Origin: Compostimonas suwonensis
Lineage (GTDB): Bacteria > Actinomycetota > Actinomycetes > Actinomycetales > Microbacteriaceae
DNA length: 64,000 bases
Reading direction: 5' to 3'
Assembly: GCF_002797855.1 (NCBI RefSeq)
Contig: NZ_PGFB01000002.1
Coordinates: 62,001 to 126,000, forward strand
Under the pieces are notes generated by a model that saw nothing but the letters and a program-made list of their open reading frames with translations, had not been told where the DNA came from and did not search any database. The translations under genes were made by a program, and so were the position numbers. This document shows positions 21,160-33,875 of the stretch, in pieces (the first letter of the stretch is position 1; every line of letters begins with the position of its first letter).

Positions 21160-22035
21160 ATGACAGCGGAGACTGAGCAGCAGGAGGTGCTGATCGTCAC
21201 GGGGATGTCCGGCGCCGGACGGTCCACCGTCGCCAATGCGCTCGAGGATCTGGGCTGGTACGTGGTCGACAACCTCCCGCCGCAGATGCTCCGGCCTCTC
21301 GTCGAGCTCGTGGAGCGCGCGGGCACGACGCTGCCCAAGATCGCGGCCGTCGTCGACATCCGGGGCCGGTCGTTCTTCTCCGAGATGCAAGACATCGTGC
21401 AGGCGCTGCGCAGCGGCACGCACTTGCGCGTCATCTTCCTCGAGGCGACGGATGCCGCGCTGGTGCGCCGTTTCGAGGCCGTGCGCCGCCCCCATCCGCT
21501 GCAGGGCGACGGCACCCTGCTCGACGGCATCGCCGCGGAGCGCGCGCGGATGACCGACATCCGCGCCTCCAGCGACCTCATCATCGACACATCCGACCTC
21601 AACATCCATCAGCTCGCGACGACGATCCAGGAGCAGTTCTCCTCGGAGTCGCGCGCGGGCGTGCAGGTCACGGTGCTGAGCTTCGGCTTCAAGTACGGGC
21701 TGCCGACCGACGCCGACATGGTCGCCGACGCGCGGTTCCTGCCCAACCCGTTCTGGATCCCCGAGCTCCGCCCGCACACGGGCCTCGACGCCGATGTGAG
21801 CGAGTACGTTCTCGCCCAGGCGGGGGCCGTGGAGTTCGTCAGCGCCTACGCGACCGCGCTCGAGCCCGTGCTCGCGGGCTACCAGCGCGAGAACAAGCGG
21901 CACGCGACGATCGCGATCGGCTGCACCGGCGGCAAGCACCGCTCGGTGGCCCTCGCCCGTGAGCTCGCGGGGCTCCTGAGCGCGCTTCCCGGCGTCGTCG
22001 TGAGCGTCAAGCACCGCGACCTCGGGCGAGAGTAG
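21160..22035 (+). CDS. rapZ: RapZ/YvcJ-type nucleotide-binding protein
   Basis: A 291-residue P-loop protein of the RapZ/YvcJ family; in E. coli RapZ guides RNase E to a small RNA, and in other bacteria the role is less clear. The Walker A is GMSGAGRS (residues 15-22), with Arg in the usual Lys position, as is common in actinobacterial members. The C-terminal half has the family stretches [24 protein letters not shown] and [14 protein letters not shown], which bind phospho-ligands. whiA follows after 57 nt; the yvcK gene that often separates them is absent. Confidence 0.92.
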   Translation: MTAETEQQEVLIVTGMSGAGRSTVANALEDLGWYVVDNLPPQMLRPLVELVERAGTTLPKIAAVVDIRGRSFFSEMQDIVQALRSGTHLRVIFLEATDAALVRRFEAVRRPHPLQGDGTLLDGIAAERARMTDIRASSDLIIDTSDLNIHQLATTIQEQFSSESRAGVQVTVLSFGFKYGLPTDADMVADARFLPNPFWIPELRPHTGLDADVSEYVLAQAGAVEFVSAYATALEPVLAGYQRENKRHATIAIGCTGGKHRSVALARELAGLLSALPGVVVSVKHRDLGRE

Positions 22036-22092
22036 CCCGGCGCACGCAGCACCACCAGCACCACCCACAGGTTTCACGAGATAGGACAGTCA

Positions 22093-23073
22093 TTGGCACT
22101 AACCGCCGACGTCAAGGAAGAGCTAGCGCAGTTCGAGGTCAGCAAGACGACCGTTCGGGCGGCTGAGCTCACCACCATCCTCCGGTTCTCCGGCGGCCTT
22201 CACGTCATCTCCGGGCGGATCGCCGTGGAGTCCGAGCTGGACACCGCCCAACTGGCCAGGCGGGTGCGCCGCGACCTGGCCGAGATCTACGGGGTCGGCA
22301 GCGAGATCTCGGTGATCTCGGCCTCCGGTCTGCGCCGCACGAGCCACTATCTCGTGCGCGTGCTCGACGGCGGGGAGACCCTCGCCCGGCAGACGGGCCT
22401 GCTCGACGCTCGGCGCCGGCCGATCCGAGGCCTTCCCAACCGGCTCACGACCGGCTCCAAAGAGGAGCTGCAAGCCGTGTGGCGCGGAGCCTTCCTCGCG
22501 AGCGGCTCGCTCACCGACCCCGGCCGTTCCGCCGCCCTCGAGGTCACCTGCCCCGGCAACGAGTCGGCGATGGCCCTCGTCGGCGCGGCAGGGCGCCTCG
22601 GCGTCGCCGCGAAGGCGCGCGAGGTGCGCGGTGTGCACCGTGTCGTCATCCGCGACGGCGACGCGATCGGCGCGATGCTCGTGCACATGGGCGCCCACGC
22701 GACGGTCGTCGCCTGGGAGGAGCTCCGTCAGCGCCGCGAGGTGCGTGCGACCGCCAACCGCCTCGTCAACTTCGACGACGCCAACCTCCGGCGCTCGGCG
22801 CAGGCCGCGGTGGCGGCGTGCGCCCGGGTCGAGCGCGCCCTCGAGATCCTCGACGGCGACATCCCCGACCACCTGCGCTACGCGGGGGAGCTGCGTCTCG
22901 CCCACCGCGACTCGAGCCTCGACGAGCTGGGTCATCACGCAGACCCGCCCATGACGAAGGACGCGATCGCCGGCCGCATCCGCCGCCTGCTGGCGATGGC
23001 CGACAAGCGCGCCGTCGACCTCGGCATCCCGGGCACGGACGCCAACCTGCCGGCCGACCTGGACGACGTCTGA
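22093..23073 (+). CDS. whiA: WhiA family DNA-binding regulator
   Basis: A 326-residue protein related to LAGLIDADG homing endonucleases with a C-terminal helix-turn-helix. WhiA controls sporulation in Streptomyces and cell division or chromosome traits in non-sporulating bacteria. The N-terminus [20 protein letters not shown] is strongly typical; [16 protein letters not shown] is the LAGLIDADG-like core; the HTH is in the last 60 residues ([20 protein letters not shown]). The start is TTG at 22093, the usual start of this family, with AGGACAG about 7 nt upstream. Confidence 0.94.
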   Translation: MALTADVKEELAQFEVSKTTVRAAELTTILRFSGGLHVISGRIAVESELDTAQLARRVRRDLAEIYGVGSEISVISASGLRRTSHYLVRVLDGGETLARQTGLLDARRRPIRGLPNRLTTGSKEELQAVWRGAFLASGSLTDPGRSAALEVTCPGNESAMALVGAAGRLGVAAKAREVRGVHRVVIRDGDAIGAMLVHMGAHATVVAWEELRQRREVRATANRLVNFDDANLRRSAQAAVAACARVERALEILDGDIPDHLRYAGELRLAHRDSSLDELGHHADPPMTKDAIAGRIRRLLAMADKRAVDLGIPGTDANLPADLDDV

Positions 23074-23153
23074 GCTGGGCGAGGTCTGAGCGGCATCCAG
23101 CGATGAGCTGAGTGGTTGCGGGAAGTATTTCCGGAGCTGATGGTTGTCCTAAC

Positions 23154-23159
23154 TAGACT
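23154..23159 (+). promoter_or_regulatory. -10 element of sodA
   Basis: TAGACT, with a leader of about 55 nt ending in the ribosome site GAGGAG before ATG 23223. Confidence 0.45.
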
Positions 23160-23222
23160 GAGAAAGTCACTCACCGAGGAGCCCGCCGACGCGCGCTCCC
23201 GATCTGAACGAGGAGATATTCC

Positions 23223-23849
23223 ATGGCTGACTACACACTTCCTGAGCTGTCCTACGACTACTCGGCACTCGAGCCGAGCATCAGCGGGCAGATCATGGAA
23301 CTCCACCACAGCAAGCACCACCAGGCGTACGTGACGGGCGCGAACACCGCTCTCGCGCAGCTGGCGGAGGCGCGCGACAAGGGCGATCTGACGTACGTCA
23401 ACAAGCTGGAGAAAGACCTGGCGTTCAACCTCGGTGGCCACGTGAACCACTCGATCTTCTGGACGAACCTCTCGCCGGACGGCGGCGACAAGCCCACGGG
23501 CGAGCTCGAGTCGGCGATCGCCGACAACTTCGGATCCTTCGACAAGTTCCAGGCCCACTTCACCGCCGCCGCGCTCGGCGTGCAGGGCTCCGGATGGGCG
23601 GCGCTCGTCTGGGACTCGATCGGCCAGAAGCTCATCATCCAGCAGTTCTTCGACCAGCAGAGCAACTTCGCGGCGGGCACGGTTCCCGTGCTTCTCCTCG
23701 ACGTCTGGGAGCACGCCTACTACCTCGACTACAAGAACGTGCGCGCCGACTACGTCAAGGCGTTCTGGAACATCGCGAATTGGGCGAATGTGCAGGAGCG
23801 CTTCACGACAGCGCGTGAGAAGACCTCCGGCCTGCTGATACTGTCGTAG
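23223..23849 (+). CDS. sodA: Superoxide dismutase, Fe/Mn type
   Basis: A 208-residue cytoplasmic enzyme that converts superoxide to peroxide and oxygen. The metal ligands are visible: His in [11 protein letters not shown] near residue 27-31, His in [10 protein letters not shown] near 75-80, and Asp/His in [13 protein letters not shown]. The sequence [14 protein letters not shown] is very like the actinobacterial (mycobacterial) branch. Metal choice (Fe, Mn or either) cannot be decided here. A strong AGGAG precedes the ATG. It stands between whiA and gap with its own TAGACT promoter. Confidence 0.96.
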   Translation: MADYTLPELSYDYSALEPSISGQIMELHHSKHHQAYVTGANTALAQLAEARDKGDLTYVNKLEKDLAFNLGGHVNHSIFWTNLSPDGGDKPTGELESAIADNFGSFDKFQAHFTAAALGVQGSGWAALVWDSIGQKLIIQQFFDQQSNFAAGTVPVLLLDVWEHAYYLDYKNVRADYVKAFWNIANWANVQERFTTAREKTSGLLILS

Positions 23850-23926
23850 CGTTACGGGTGCCTGCACCCGCGTCGACAGCGACGACTCCACACACCACCC
23901 AACCGCGCCTTCGGGCGCCCCAGTAA

Positions 23927-24946
<1,020 letters not shown>

Positions 24947-24961
24947 CCCGGACGAAGAACC

Positions 24962-26176
24962 GTGTCGCTTCGCACTCTCGAGTCCCTCGGCTCGCTTGCG
25001 GGCAAGAACGTCATCGTCCGATGTGATCTCAACGTGCCGTTGAAAGACGGCTCGATCACCGACGACGGTCGCGTCCGCGCCTCGCTGCCGACCCTCAACA
25101 CGCTCATCAACGAGGGCGCGCGCGTCGTCATCGTGTCGCACCTCGGCCGGCCCGATGGCACACCCGACGCCAAGTACAGCCTCGCCCCGGTCGCCCAGCG
25201 GCTGAGCGAGCTGCTCGGCAAGCCCGTGACCTTCGCCCACGACACGGTCGGCGGCGCCGCGCGCGACGCCGTCGAGGGGCTGGAGGACGGCGACGTCGCC
25301 CTTCTCGAGAACCTGCGTTTCAACGCGGGGGAGACGAGCAAAGACGAGGCGGAGCGCACCGAGTTCGCGGCGAAGCTCGCCGCGTTCGGCGATGCCTTCG
25401 TCTCGGACGGCTTCGGCGTCGTGCACCGCAAGCAGGCGAGCGTCTATGAGCTGGCGAAGGCGCTCCCGAGCGCGGCCGGCGCCCTCATCACGACCGAGCT
25501 CGACGTGCTCGACCGTCTGACGGAGAGCCCGGAGCGTCCCTACACGGTCGTGCTCGGCGGGTCGAAGGTCTCCGACAAGCTCGGCGTCATCGGCCACCTG
25601 CTGCCTCGGGTGAACTCGCTGCTCATCGGCGGCGGAATGGTCTTCACCTTCCTCGCGGCCCTCGGCTACAAGGTCGGCTCGAGCCTGCTCGAGACCGATC
25701 AGATCGAGACCGTCAAGGGCTACCTCGGCCAGGCCGAGGAGCTCGGGGTCTCGATCGTGCTGCCGAGCGACATCGTCGTGGCGGCGGCGTTCGGAGCCGA
25801 CGCCGAGCATCTCGTGCGCCCGGCGACCGAGATCGAGGAGACGCCGTTCGGCGCATCCGGTCTCGGCCTCGACATCGGGCCCGAGTCATCCGCTCGTTTC
25901 GCCGAGATCATCGCCGCCTCGCGCACGGTGTTCTGGAACGGCCCCATGGGCGTCTTCGAGCTCGCCCCCTTCGCGGCCGGCACGAAGGCGATCGCCCAGG
26001 CGCTCACCGAGGTCGACGGCCTGAGCGTCGTCGGCGGGGGAGACTCCGCGGCGGCCGTTCGGGCCCTGCACTTCACCGACGATCAGTTCGGTCACATCTC
26101 GACGGGAGGCGGTGCGAGCCTCGAATTCCTCGAGGGCAAGCGTCTCCCCGGACTGGAGGTCCTCGGATGGCAGTAA
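24962..26176 (+). CDS. pgk: Phosphoglycerate kinase
   Basis: A 404-residue two-domain enzyme that makes ATP from 1,3-bisphosphoglycerate. It shows the N-domain substrate motifs RCDLNVPLKDG and VSHLGRPDG, the hinge and nucleotide site GGSKVSDKLGVIGHLL, and the C-terminal GGGDSAAAVRAL with STGGGASLEFLEG. The GTG start follows CGGACGAAGAACC. Its last codons overlap the tpiA start by 10 nt. Confidence 0.98.
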   Translation: MSLRTLESLGSLAGKNVIVRCDLNVPLKDGSITDDGRVRASLPTLNTLINEGARVVIVSHLGRPDGTPDAKYSLAPVAQRLSELLGKPVTFAHDTVGGAARDAVEGLEDGDVALLENLRFNAGETSKDEAERTEFAAKLAAFGDAFVSDGFGVVHRKQASVYELAKALPSAAGALITTELDVLDRLTESPERPYTVVLGGSKVSDKLGVIGHLLPRVNSLLIGGGMVFTFLAALGYKVGSSLLETDQIETVKGYLGQAEELGVSIVLPSDIVVAAAFGADAEHLVRPATEIEETPFGASGLGLDIGPESSARFAEIIAASRTVFWNGPMGVFELAPFAAGTKAIAQALTEVDGLSVVGGGDSAAAVRALHFTDDQFGHISTGGGASLEFLEGKRLPGLEVLGWQ

Positions 26177-26955
26177 AACGCACGGCGCTCATCGCCGGCA
26201 ACTGGAAGATGAACCTGGATCACCTCCAGTCGATCGCCTTCGTGCAGAAGCTCGCCTGGAGCCTGGGCGATGCCAAGCACGACTTCACGACGGTGGATGT
26301 CGCGGTGTTCCCGCCGTTCACCGATCTGCGCTCCGTGCAGACGCTCATCTCGGCCGACAAGCTCTTGCTCACTTTCGGGGCCCAAGACCTCTCAGAGCAC
26401 GACTCAGGGGCCTACACGGGTGAGATCTCGGGTGCCTTCCTCTCGCAGCTCGAGTGCCGGTACGTCATCATCGGGCACTCCGAGCGCCGCACCCTGCACG
26501 GCGAGACCGACGAGGTCGTCGCCGCGAAGGTGGCCGCGGCCCTGCGTCACGGTCTGACGCCCGTCATCTGCGTCGGCGAGACCGCCGACGACCTCGAGAC
26601 GCACGGACCGAGCGCCGTGCCCGTGGCCCAGCTGCGTGCTGCGCTCGAGACCGTGACGTCGGCTGCCGACATCGTCGTGGCCTACGAGCCGGTCTGGGCG
26701 ATCGGCTCCGGCCAGGCGGCCACCCCGCAGCAGGCCGAGCAGGTCGCGGCCGCACTGCGCGCCGTGCTCACCGAGACGCTCGGCGACGACGTCGCGGCGA
26801 AGACCCGCATCCTCTACGGAGGATCGGTCAAGTCGGGCAACATCGCCGGTTTTATGCGCGAGCCGAACATCGACGGCGCTCTCGTCGGCGGCGCGAGCCT
26901 CGACGTCGCCGAGTTCTCGAGCATTGCGCGTTTCGAGAAGCACGTCGGCTTGTAA
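26167..26955 (+). CDS. tpiA: Triosephosphate isomerase
   Basis: A 262-residue TIM-barrel enzyme. Substrate Lys lies in AGNWKMNLD, the catalytic His in VIIGHSERR, and the catalytic Glu in AYEPVWAIGSGQAAT; the phosphate loop is YGGSVKSGN. The ATG lies inside the last codons of pgk (10-nt overlap), and a GGAGG sequence upstream within pgk serves as ribosome site. It closes the gap-pgk-tpiA operon. Confidence 0.98.
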   Translation: MAVKRTALIAGNWKMNLDHLQSIAFVQKLAWSLGDAKHDFTTVDVAVFPPFTDLRSVQTLISADKLLLTFGAQDLSEHDSGAYTGEISGAFLSQLECRYVIIGHSERRTLHGETDEVVAAKVAAALRHGLTPVICVGETADDLETHGPSAVPVAQLRAALETVTSAADIVVAYEPVWAIGSGQAATPQQAEQVAAALRAVLTETLGDDVAAKTRILYGGSVKSGNIAGFMREPNIDGALVGGASLDVAEFSSIARFEKHVGL

Positions 26956-26963
26956 CCGCCCGG

Positions 26964-26969
26964 TATACT
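26964..26969 (+). promoter_or_regulatory. -10 element of secG
   Basis: TATACT, 8 nt after the tpiA stop and 55 nt before the secG GTG. It is one of the few near-consensus -10 hexamers in the window. Confidence 0.5.
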
Positions 26970-27024
26970 TGTCGATGGTCTGAAAAGGATGCACCGGCAT
27001 CCCGCATTCTTCGAAAGGTGACTC

Positions 27025-27276
27025 GTGGAGATTCTCCAGGTCGTACTCCAGGTCTTGCTCGGTATCACGAGCCTGCTCCTGACTCTCCTGATCCTGCTGC
27101 ACAAAGGTCGCGGCGGCGGTCTCTCCGACATGTTCGGCGGGGGAGTGACCTCCAACCTCGGCGCCTCGGGCGTCGCAGAGAGGAACCTCAACCGCATCAC
27201 GGTCATCCTGGGCCTGCTCTGGATCACGTGCATCGTGGTTCTCGGACTCATCACGAAGTTCGACACCGGCGCGTAG
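27025..27276 (+). CDS. secG: Preprotein translocase subunit SecG
   Basis: An 83-residue inner-membrane protein of the SecYEG channel. Two hydrophobic segments are seen: about 3-22 (LQVVLQVLLGITSLLLTLLI) and about 54-76. Between them is the conserved loop LLHKGRGGGLSDMFGGG. The GTG start has GAAAGG 7 nt upstream. It follows the gap-pgk-tpiA operon, as in most actinobacteria, with its own TATACT promoter. Confidence 0.95.
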   Translation: MEILQVVLQVLLGITSLLLTLLILLHKGRGGGLSDMFGGGVTSNLGASGVAERNLNRITVILGLLWITCIVVLGLITKFDTGA

Positions 27277-27355
27277 TCGGAGCGCACGCTCAGCACGTCA
27301 CGTAACACCCAGAACGTCCTCGCAGACGTCACACGCAGCAACGAGAGGGTTGGCA

Positions 27356-27724
27356 ATGGCAGCAGGAGGCAGCGCCATCAGGGGCTCCCGAGTAGGGGCC
27401 GGGCCCATGGGCGAACAAGACCGCGGGTACCACGCGGATCGCATCAAGATCTCGTACTGGGACGCGCTCGGCAACGAGACCGTCCGCTACTTCGCGGCGA
27501 ACCTGCCCGAGGAGGAGATCCCCGAGATCATCGACTGCCCGTCGTCGGGGCTTCCGGCCGGGCGCGACAAGGAGAATCCTCCCGAGGTCGCCAAGCTCGA
27601 GCCGTACAAGACGCACCTCGCCTACGTGAAGGAGCGTCGCACCGAGGAAGAGGCGGCGACACTCCTCGAGGAGGCGCTGCAGCAGCTGCGCGCCCGTCGT
27701 GGCACGTTGAGCGCACAGAACTGA
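27356..27724 (+). CDS. rbpA: RNA polymerase-binding protein RbpA
   Basis: A 122-residue actinobacterial protein that binds the principal sigma factor and stabilises the promoter open complex. The N-terminal basic tail AAGGSAIRGSRVGAGPMG matches the family closely. The central core contains VRYFAANLPEEEIPEIIDCP, with Cys in place of the zinc-binding histidines of some members, and the C-terminal helix that contacts sigma covers ERRTEEEAATLLEEAL. ATG 27356 is chosen, with GAGAGG 8 nt upstream, over an in-frame TTG at 27350. It ends in a strong bidirectional terminator. Confidence 0.95.
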   Translation: MAAGGSAIRGSRVGAGPMGEQDRGYHADRIKISYWDALGNETVRYFAANLPEEEIPEIIDCPSSGLPAGRDKENPPEVAKLEPYKTHLAYVKERRTEEEAATLLEEALQQLRARRGTLSAQN

Positions 27725-27730
27725 GCAGGT

Positions 27731-27761
27731 CTTATATCAACGCAGCCTTATATCAACGCAG
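27731..27761. repeat. 15-bp direct repeat beside the rbpA terminator
   Basis: CTTATATCAACGCAG occurs at 27731-27745 and again at 27747-27761, one base apart. It is unusually AT-rich for this genome. The second copy runs into the left arm of the terminator hairpin, so the AACGCAG end of the stem is present twice. Confidence 0.8.
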
Positions 27762-27798
27762 AAGGCCCCGCCGGACAACCGGCGGGGCCTTCTGCGTT
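27755..27798. terminator. Bidirectional terminator between rbpA and pgl
   Basis: A perfect 20-bp stem (27755-27774 with 27779-27798) with an ACAA loop, containing the GC core GGCCCCGCCGG. It serves rbpA on the plus strand and the pgl end of the pentose-phosphate operon on the minus strand. Confidence 0.9.
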
Positions 27799-27828
27799 GT
27801 ACAGGTTCTTGTACGAGCGGGCTGCGTT

Positions 27829-28599
27829 CTAGTAGCTCGGCGCGATGAGCGACTCGGGAACCTCCGCGGCCGCCTCCTGGTCGACGAAGAACACCGTGCG
27901 CTTGCGGCCCTTGGCTCCGGCCGCGGGGACGTCGGTGTAGCTTGCACCGGCCAGAGCGAGTCCGAGCGCCGAGGCCTTGTCGGCGCCGGCCAGCACGAGC
28001 CAGATGCGCTCCGAGGAGTTGATCGCCGGTCGGGTGAGGCTGAGGCGCTCGGGCGGAGGCTTGGGCGAGTTGCGCACCGGGATCGTCGTCGTCTCCGTCA
28101 CCCGGATGCCCGGCTGGTCGGGGAAGAGCGAGGCGATGTGCCCGTCCGGGCCGACGCCCAGGAAGGTGATGTCGAAGCGGGGGAGCGAGGCCCCGTCTTC
28201 TGCGTGCTCGGCGAGCTCCTCGGCATAGGCGAGGGCCGCCGTGTCGAGGTCGAGGCCGGAGTCGGAGGTCGCGAAGGGATGCACGTTCTCGCCGGGCACG
28301 GCGATGTGATCGAGCAGGGCGTCAGCCGCCTGCCTGTCGTTGCGCTCGGCGTCGCCCTCGGGCAGCCATCGGTCGTCGCCCCACCAGAAGTGCACCCGAG
28401 ACCAGTCCACCGTGTCGCGAGCGGACGAGGAGTTGATCGCGGCGAGAACCGCGATCCCCACGCTGCCGCCGGTCAACACGATGTGAGCCTCTGCGCTCTC
28501 CTCGAGGATGTCGACCGTCTTGGTGAGGAATCGCGCCGCCACCGATCCGGAGAGCGCATTCTTGTCGGAGTGCACAAGCACCCTGCGTTCGTTCGTCAC
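27829..28599 (-). CDS. pgl: 6-phosphogluconolactonase
   Basis: A 256-residue enzyme of the SOL/DevB type that hydrolyses 6-phosphogluconolactone after the Zwf step. Family features are LTGGSVGIAVL, VHFWWGDDRWLPEGDAERN and FLGVGPDGHIASLFP. The GTG at 28599 is taken as start, 14 nt after the opcA stop. It is the last gene of tkt-tal-pgi-zwf-opcA-pgl and is followed by the 20-bp-stem terminator. Confidence 0.94.
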   Translation of the reverse strand: MTNERRVLVHSDKNALSGSVAARFLTKTVDILEESAEAHIVLTGGSVGIAVLAAINSSSARDTVDWSRVHFWWGDDRWLPEGDAERNDRQAADALLDHIAVPGENVHPFATSDSGLDLDTAALAYAEELAEHAEDGASLPRFDITFLGVGPDGHIASLFPDQPGIRVTETTTIPVRNSPKPPPERLSLTRPAINSSERIWLVLAGADKASALGLALAGASYTDVPAAGAKGRKRTVFFVDQEAAAEVPESLIAPSY

Positions 28600-28613
28600 G
28601 CTCGCGTGCCGTC

Positions 28614-29557
28614 CTATCTGTCGCTTGCCGTGAGCTGATCCAGCCCGCGGGTGATGACCTCACCGTAGAGGTCGTCCGGGTCCAGTCTACGTAGCTCCTC
28701 CGCGAGGCAGTCGCGCAGGTTGCGGCGCGGCAGCGACAGATCGTGGGTCGGCTGGTTCGGCTGCTCGAGCGTCGCGACGTTCGGGATGGGCCGTTCGAGC
28801 TTGATGAGGCCCGAGGCGCGCTTGAGCTGAACACCGTGGATGCCGCTCGATCCCGTCGAGTGGTTCGTCAGGTCGTACTGAACCGGAACTTCCAGCTGAA
28901 GCTGCAGCCAGGCGGCGAGCAGCGTCGTCGACGGCGAGTCGACTGCTCCCGACACCTCGACGGCCTCGACCGTCTCGTAGGGCGGCTGGTCGAGCACGGC
29001 GGCGAGCTGGGCCCGCCACAGGGTCAGCCGGGTCCAGGCGAAGTCGGTGTCGCCGGGGGCGTAGGTGGCGGCGAGGTGCCGCAAGGCCTCCTGGGGATTC
29101 GGCTGGGCCGAGGCATCCGTGATCCTGCGCTGGGCGATACGGCCGAGCGGGGAGGTCGCGGGCACCGCGGGGGCCACACCCGGCCACCAGGCGACGACGG
29201 GCGCGTCGGAGAGGAGCAGGCCCGTGACGAGCCCCTCCTCGTCGCTCGCCGCGTCGCCGTAGGCCTTGAGCACGATGACCTCGCTCGCGCCGGCGTCGCC
29301 GCCGACCCGGATCTGGGCGTCGACTCTCGCCTCCTCGGTCGCGGCCTCGCCGTTCGGGCGGGTGGAGACCACGATCACGCGCATGGGGTGCTCGCGCGAG
29401 GCCTCGTTGGCGGCCTCGATGGCCTCCTCCTCGGCGCCGAGCGATGTCGAGATGACGAGAGTCAGAACACGTCCGAGGGCGACAGCGCCGCCCTCCTCGC
29501 GGATCTTGACGAGGGCTTTGGAGATCTTGCTGACAGTGGTGTCGGGCAGATCGACGA

Positions 29558-29561
<4 letters not shown>
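28614..29561 (-). CDS. opcA: Glucose-6-phosphate dehydrogenase assembly protein OpcA
   Basis: A 315-residue protein of the OpcA family, needed for activity or assembly of glucose-6-phosphate dehydrogenase in cyanobacteria and actinobacteria. Recognisable stretches are MIVDLPDTTVSKISKAL at the start, VVAWWPGVAP in the middle and the DVSLPRRNLRDCLAEELRRL-like end (DLSLPRRNLRDCLAEEL). It overlaps zwf by 4 nt (ATGA), in line with coupled synthesis of the two partners. Confidence 0.94.
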
Positions 29562-31099
<1,538 letters not shown>

Positions 31100-31127
31100 A
31101 CGACTCCTTGGTTCTCGAGACGGCCGG

Positions 31128-32738
31128 TCAGTTGAGGGCCGTGAACAGCGCCACGAGGTCGGCCTCGGGGTCGGTGAGCGTCAGCGTGAGCACGGGGCGG
31201 CCGTGCTCGGCGAGAACGCTCGCGTCTCCGGCGGCCTGGGCCTGGATGAGCTGCCCGAAGGTGAACGGCCGGCCCGGGATCTCGAGGTCGTCGGGCGCGG
31301 TCTCGGTGATCTGCAGGAAGACGCCGTCGGCGGGGCCGCCCTTGTGGTACTGGCCGGTCGAGTGCAGGAAGCGCGGGCCCCAGCCGAAGGTGACGGGACG
31401 CCCGGCCTTGGCGGCGAGCAGATCGCGCACCCCCGAGAGCTGCGGCAGCGCGAGACGGTTCACGTAGGCCTGGATGGCCACGTAGCCGTCTTCGCCGAGC
31501 TGGCCGAGCAGCGCGTGCACGGCGCCGTCGAGAGTCGTGGCGCCGGCGAGGAAGTCGCCCTGCTCACGGACCTCGACGCCCTCGGCGGTGAACGCCGCGG
31601 GCGTGGGCTCCGGGCGGTTGTCGAGCAGCGCACGGGTCGCGACCTTGGCCGACTCGACGTCGGGCTGGTCGAAGGGGTTGATGCCGAGCAGGCGCCCGGC
31701 GACGACGACGGCGTACTCCCAGACGAGGATCTGCTGACCGAGCGTTCCGCTGATCAGGATCTCGCCGTGATGACGGTCGTGGGAGAAGAGGTGGTGGGCC
31801 TCGGCGTTCTCGACGAGGCGCACGATCTGAAGGTCGGGCAGCTCCTCGGAGAGCTCGGGTGCGAGCGTGTCGAGCACGACGGGCAGGATGCCGGTGCCCT
31901 GCTTGCCCGTCGACTCGGCGATGAGCTGCTCGGCCCAGTCGGCGAAGCCCACGATGTGGGTTCCGTCGGAGACGATCCCGAGCTTGTCGCGCCGCGGGGC
32001 GGTCGCCGCGATGGCGGCGCCGAGGATGAGCCCCGGGTTGACCGGGTTGTCGATCGCGAGCTCGAGGGTGATCGCCTCGGCCTCGTCGAGCAGCTCTCCG
32101 ATGTTGGCGCCGGCCAGGCCCGAGGGCACGAGGCCGAAGGCGGTGAGCGCCGAGTAGCGGCCGCCGACGTTGGGATCGGCGTTGAACACACGGTAGCCCG
32201 CTTCGCGAGCGGAGACGTCGAGGGGCGAGCCCGGGTCGGTGACGACGACGATCCGCTCGCGCGGGTCGATGCCGGCATCCGTGAAGGCCTTCTCGTAGGT
32301 GCGTCGCTGGCTGTCGGTCTCGGCGGTGGAGCCCGACTTCGACGAGACCACGAGCACGCTCGTCTCGAGGCGGTCGCCCAATGCGGAGAGCACCTGGCCG
32401 GGCGCGGTCGAGTCGAGCACCGTGAGCTCGACGCCCGCGGTCTGCGTGATGACCTCGGGGGCGAGCGACGAGCCGCCCATGCCCGCGAGCACGAAGTGGT
32501 TCACGCCCGTCGCGAGGAGCTCGGCGCGCAGCGCCTCGACCTCGGCGACGAGCGGACGGGAGATGGAGACGGCCTGCACCCAGCCGAGGCGCTTGGAGGC
32601 CTCGGACTCGGCGTCGGGGCCCCACAGGGTGGGGTTGCCGTCGGTGATGCCCGAGGCGACGAGCTCGGAGACGAGCTCGGGGACGACGCGCTTGACGGCC
32701 TCCTCCGGAGCGCCCGTCACAGTGATCTTGAAGCTCAT
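31128..32738 (-). CDS. pgi: Glucose-6-phosphate isomerase
   Basis: A 536-residue protein that interconverts glucose 6-phosphate and fructose 6-phosphate. It has the two sugar-isomerase halves, with [25 protein letters not shown] in the phosphate loop and, late in the protein, [19 protein letters not shown]. It is of the TAL-PGI-related actinobacterial branch and is divergent from the E. coli type. Placing pgi inside the tkt-tal-zwf-opcA-pgl operon joins glycolysis to the pentose-phosphate pathway. It overlaps tal by 4 nt. Confidence 0.93.
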   Translation of the reverse strand: MSFKITVTGAPEEAVKRVVPELVSELVASGITDGNPTLWGPDAESEASKRLGWVQAVSISRPLVAEVEALRAELLATGVNHFVLAGMGGSSLAPEVITQTAGVELTVLDSTAPGQVLSALGDRLETSVLVVSSKSGSTAETDSQRRTYEKAFTDAGIDPRERIVVVTDPGSPLDVSAREAGYRVFNADPNVGGRYSALTAFGLVPSGLAGANIGELLDEAEAITLELAIDNPVNPGLILGAAIAATAPRRDKLGIVSDGTHIVGFADWAEQLIAESTGKQGTGILPVVLDTLAPELSEELPDLQIVRLVENAEAHHLFSHDRHHGEILISGTLGQQILVWEYAVVVAGRLLGINPFDQPDVESAKVATRALLDNRPEPTPAAFTAEGVEVREQGDFLAGATTLDGAVHALLGQLGEDGYVAIQAYVNRLALPQLSGVRDLLAAKAGRPVTFGWGPRFLHSTGQYHKGGPADGVFLQITETAPDDLEIPGRPFTFGQLIQAQAAGDASVLAEHGRPVLTLTLTDPEADLVALFTALN

Positions 32739-33850
32739 TTCGCACCCTTCAGAGCGGTGTCGACGGTGCCGAGGAGCTCGTTCCAGGAGACGATGAACTT
32801 CTCCACGCCCTCGTTCTCGAGCAGGAGCGTCACGTCGTCGTAGGAGACGCCCTGTGCGGCGACGGCGTCGAGCACGGCGTTCGCGTCGTCGTAGGCACCC
32901 GTGATGGTGTCGCCCGTGATCACACCGTGGTCGAAGGTCGCCTCGAGGGTCTTCTCCGGCATGGTGTTGACGATCTCGGGGGCCACGAGCTCGGTGACGT
33001 AGAGGGTGTCGGGCAGGCTCGGGTCTTTGACGCCCGTCGACGCCCAGAGCGGGCGCTGCTTGTTGGCGCCGTCGGCCAGGAGCAGCTTCGCTCGCTCGCT
33101 CTCGAACGACTCGGTGAACACCTGGTAGGCGAGGCGCGCGTTGGCGACGCCGGCCTTGCCCTTGAGCGCGAGGGCCTCGTCGGTTCCGACGGCCTCGAGG
33201 CGCTTGTCGATCTCGGTGTCGACGCGCGACACGAAGAAGGAGGCGACCGAGTGGATCGTCGAGAGGTCGAGGCCGGCGGCCTTGGCCTTCTCGAGACCGG
33301 TCAGGTAGGCGTTGATGACGCCGCGGTAACGCTCGAGGCTGAAGATGAGCGTGACGTTGACGCTGATCCCCGCGCCGATGGTCTCGGCGATCGCCTCGAG
33401 GCCCTCGACCGTCGCCGGGATCTTGATGAGGACGTTCTCTTTCGCGACCTTGTCGTGCAGCTGCTTGGCCTGGGCGATCGTTCCCGCGGCATCGTGGGCG
33501 AGACCGGGCTCGACCTCGATCGACACGCGGCCGTCGAAGCCGTTCGAGGCGTCGTAGACCGGGCGGAAGATGTCGCTCGCGTTCGCGACATCCTGCGTCG
33601 TGATCTCGAAGACGGCCTCGTTCGCGTCTTTGCCCGCGGCGGCGAGCTCGCGCACCTGCGCGTCGTAGGCCTCGCCCTTGGCGAGTGCGGCGGCGAAGAT
33701 CGAGGGGTTCGTCGTCACGCCGACCACGTCGCGGTCGTCGATGAGCTTCTGCAGGCCGCCCGACTCGATGCGCGAGCGGGAGAGGTCGTCGAGCCAGATG
33801 CTCACGCCGGCGGCGGAGAGCTGGGCGGTGGGGCTTGTTGTCTCGGTCAT
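32735..33850 (-). CDS. tal: Transaldolase
   Basis: A 371-residue TIM-barrel enzyme that moves a three-carbon unit between sugar phosphates. The N-terminal part has [12 protein letters not shown] and [13 protein letters not shown]; the Schiff-base Lys143 is in NVLIKIPAT. It is the long actinobacterial form (about 370 residues). Twenty-five nt separate it from tkt upstream, and it overlaps pgi downstream (ATGA). Confidence 0.97.
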   Translation of the reverse strand: MTETTSPTAQLSAAGVSIWLDDLSRSRIESGGLQKLIDDRDVVGVTTNPSIFAAALAKGEAYDAQVRELAAAGKDANEAVFEITTQDVANASDIFRPVYDASNGFDGRVSIEVEPGLAHDAAGTIAQAKQLHDKVAKENVLIKIPATVEGLEAIAETIGAGISVNVTLIFSLERYRGVINAYLTGLEKAKAAGLDLSTIHSVASFFVSRVDTEIDKRLEAVGTDEALALKGKAGVANARLAYQVFTESFESERAKLLLADGANKQRPLWASTGVKDPSLPDTLYVTELVAPEIVNTMPEKTLEATFDHGVITGDTITGAYDDANAVLDAVAAQGVSYDDVTLLLENEGVEKFIVSWNELLGTVDTALKGAK

Positions 33851-33875
33851 TTCTCTTCTATCTCCTTTGCCGGGC

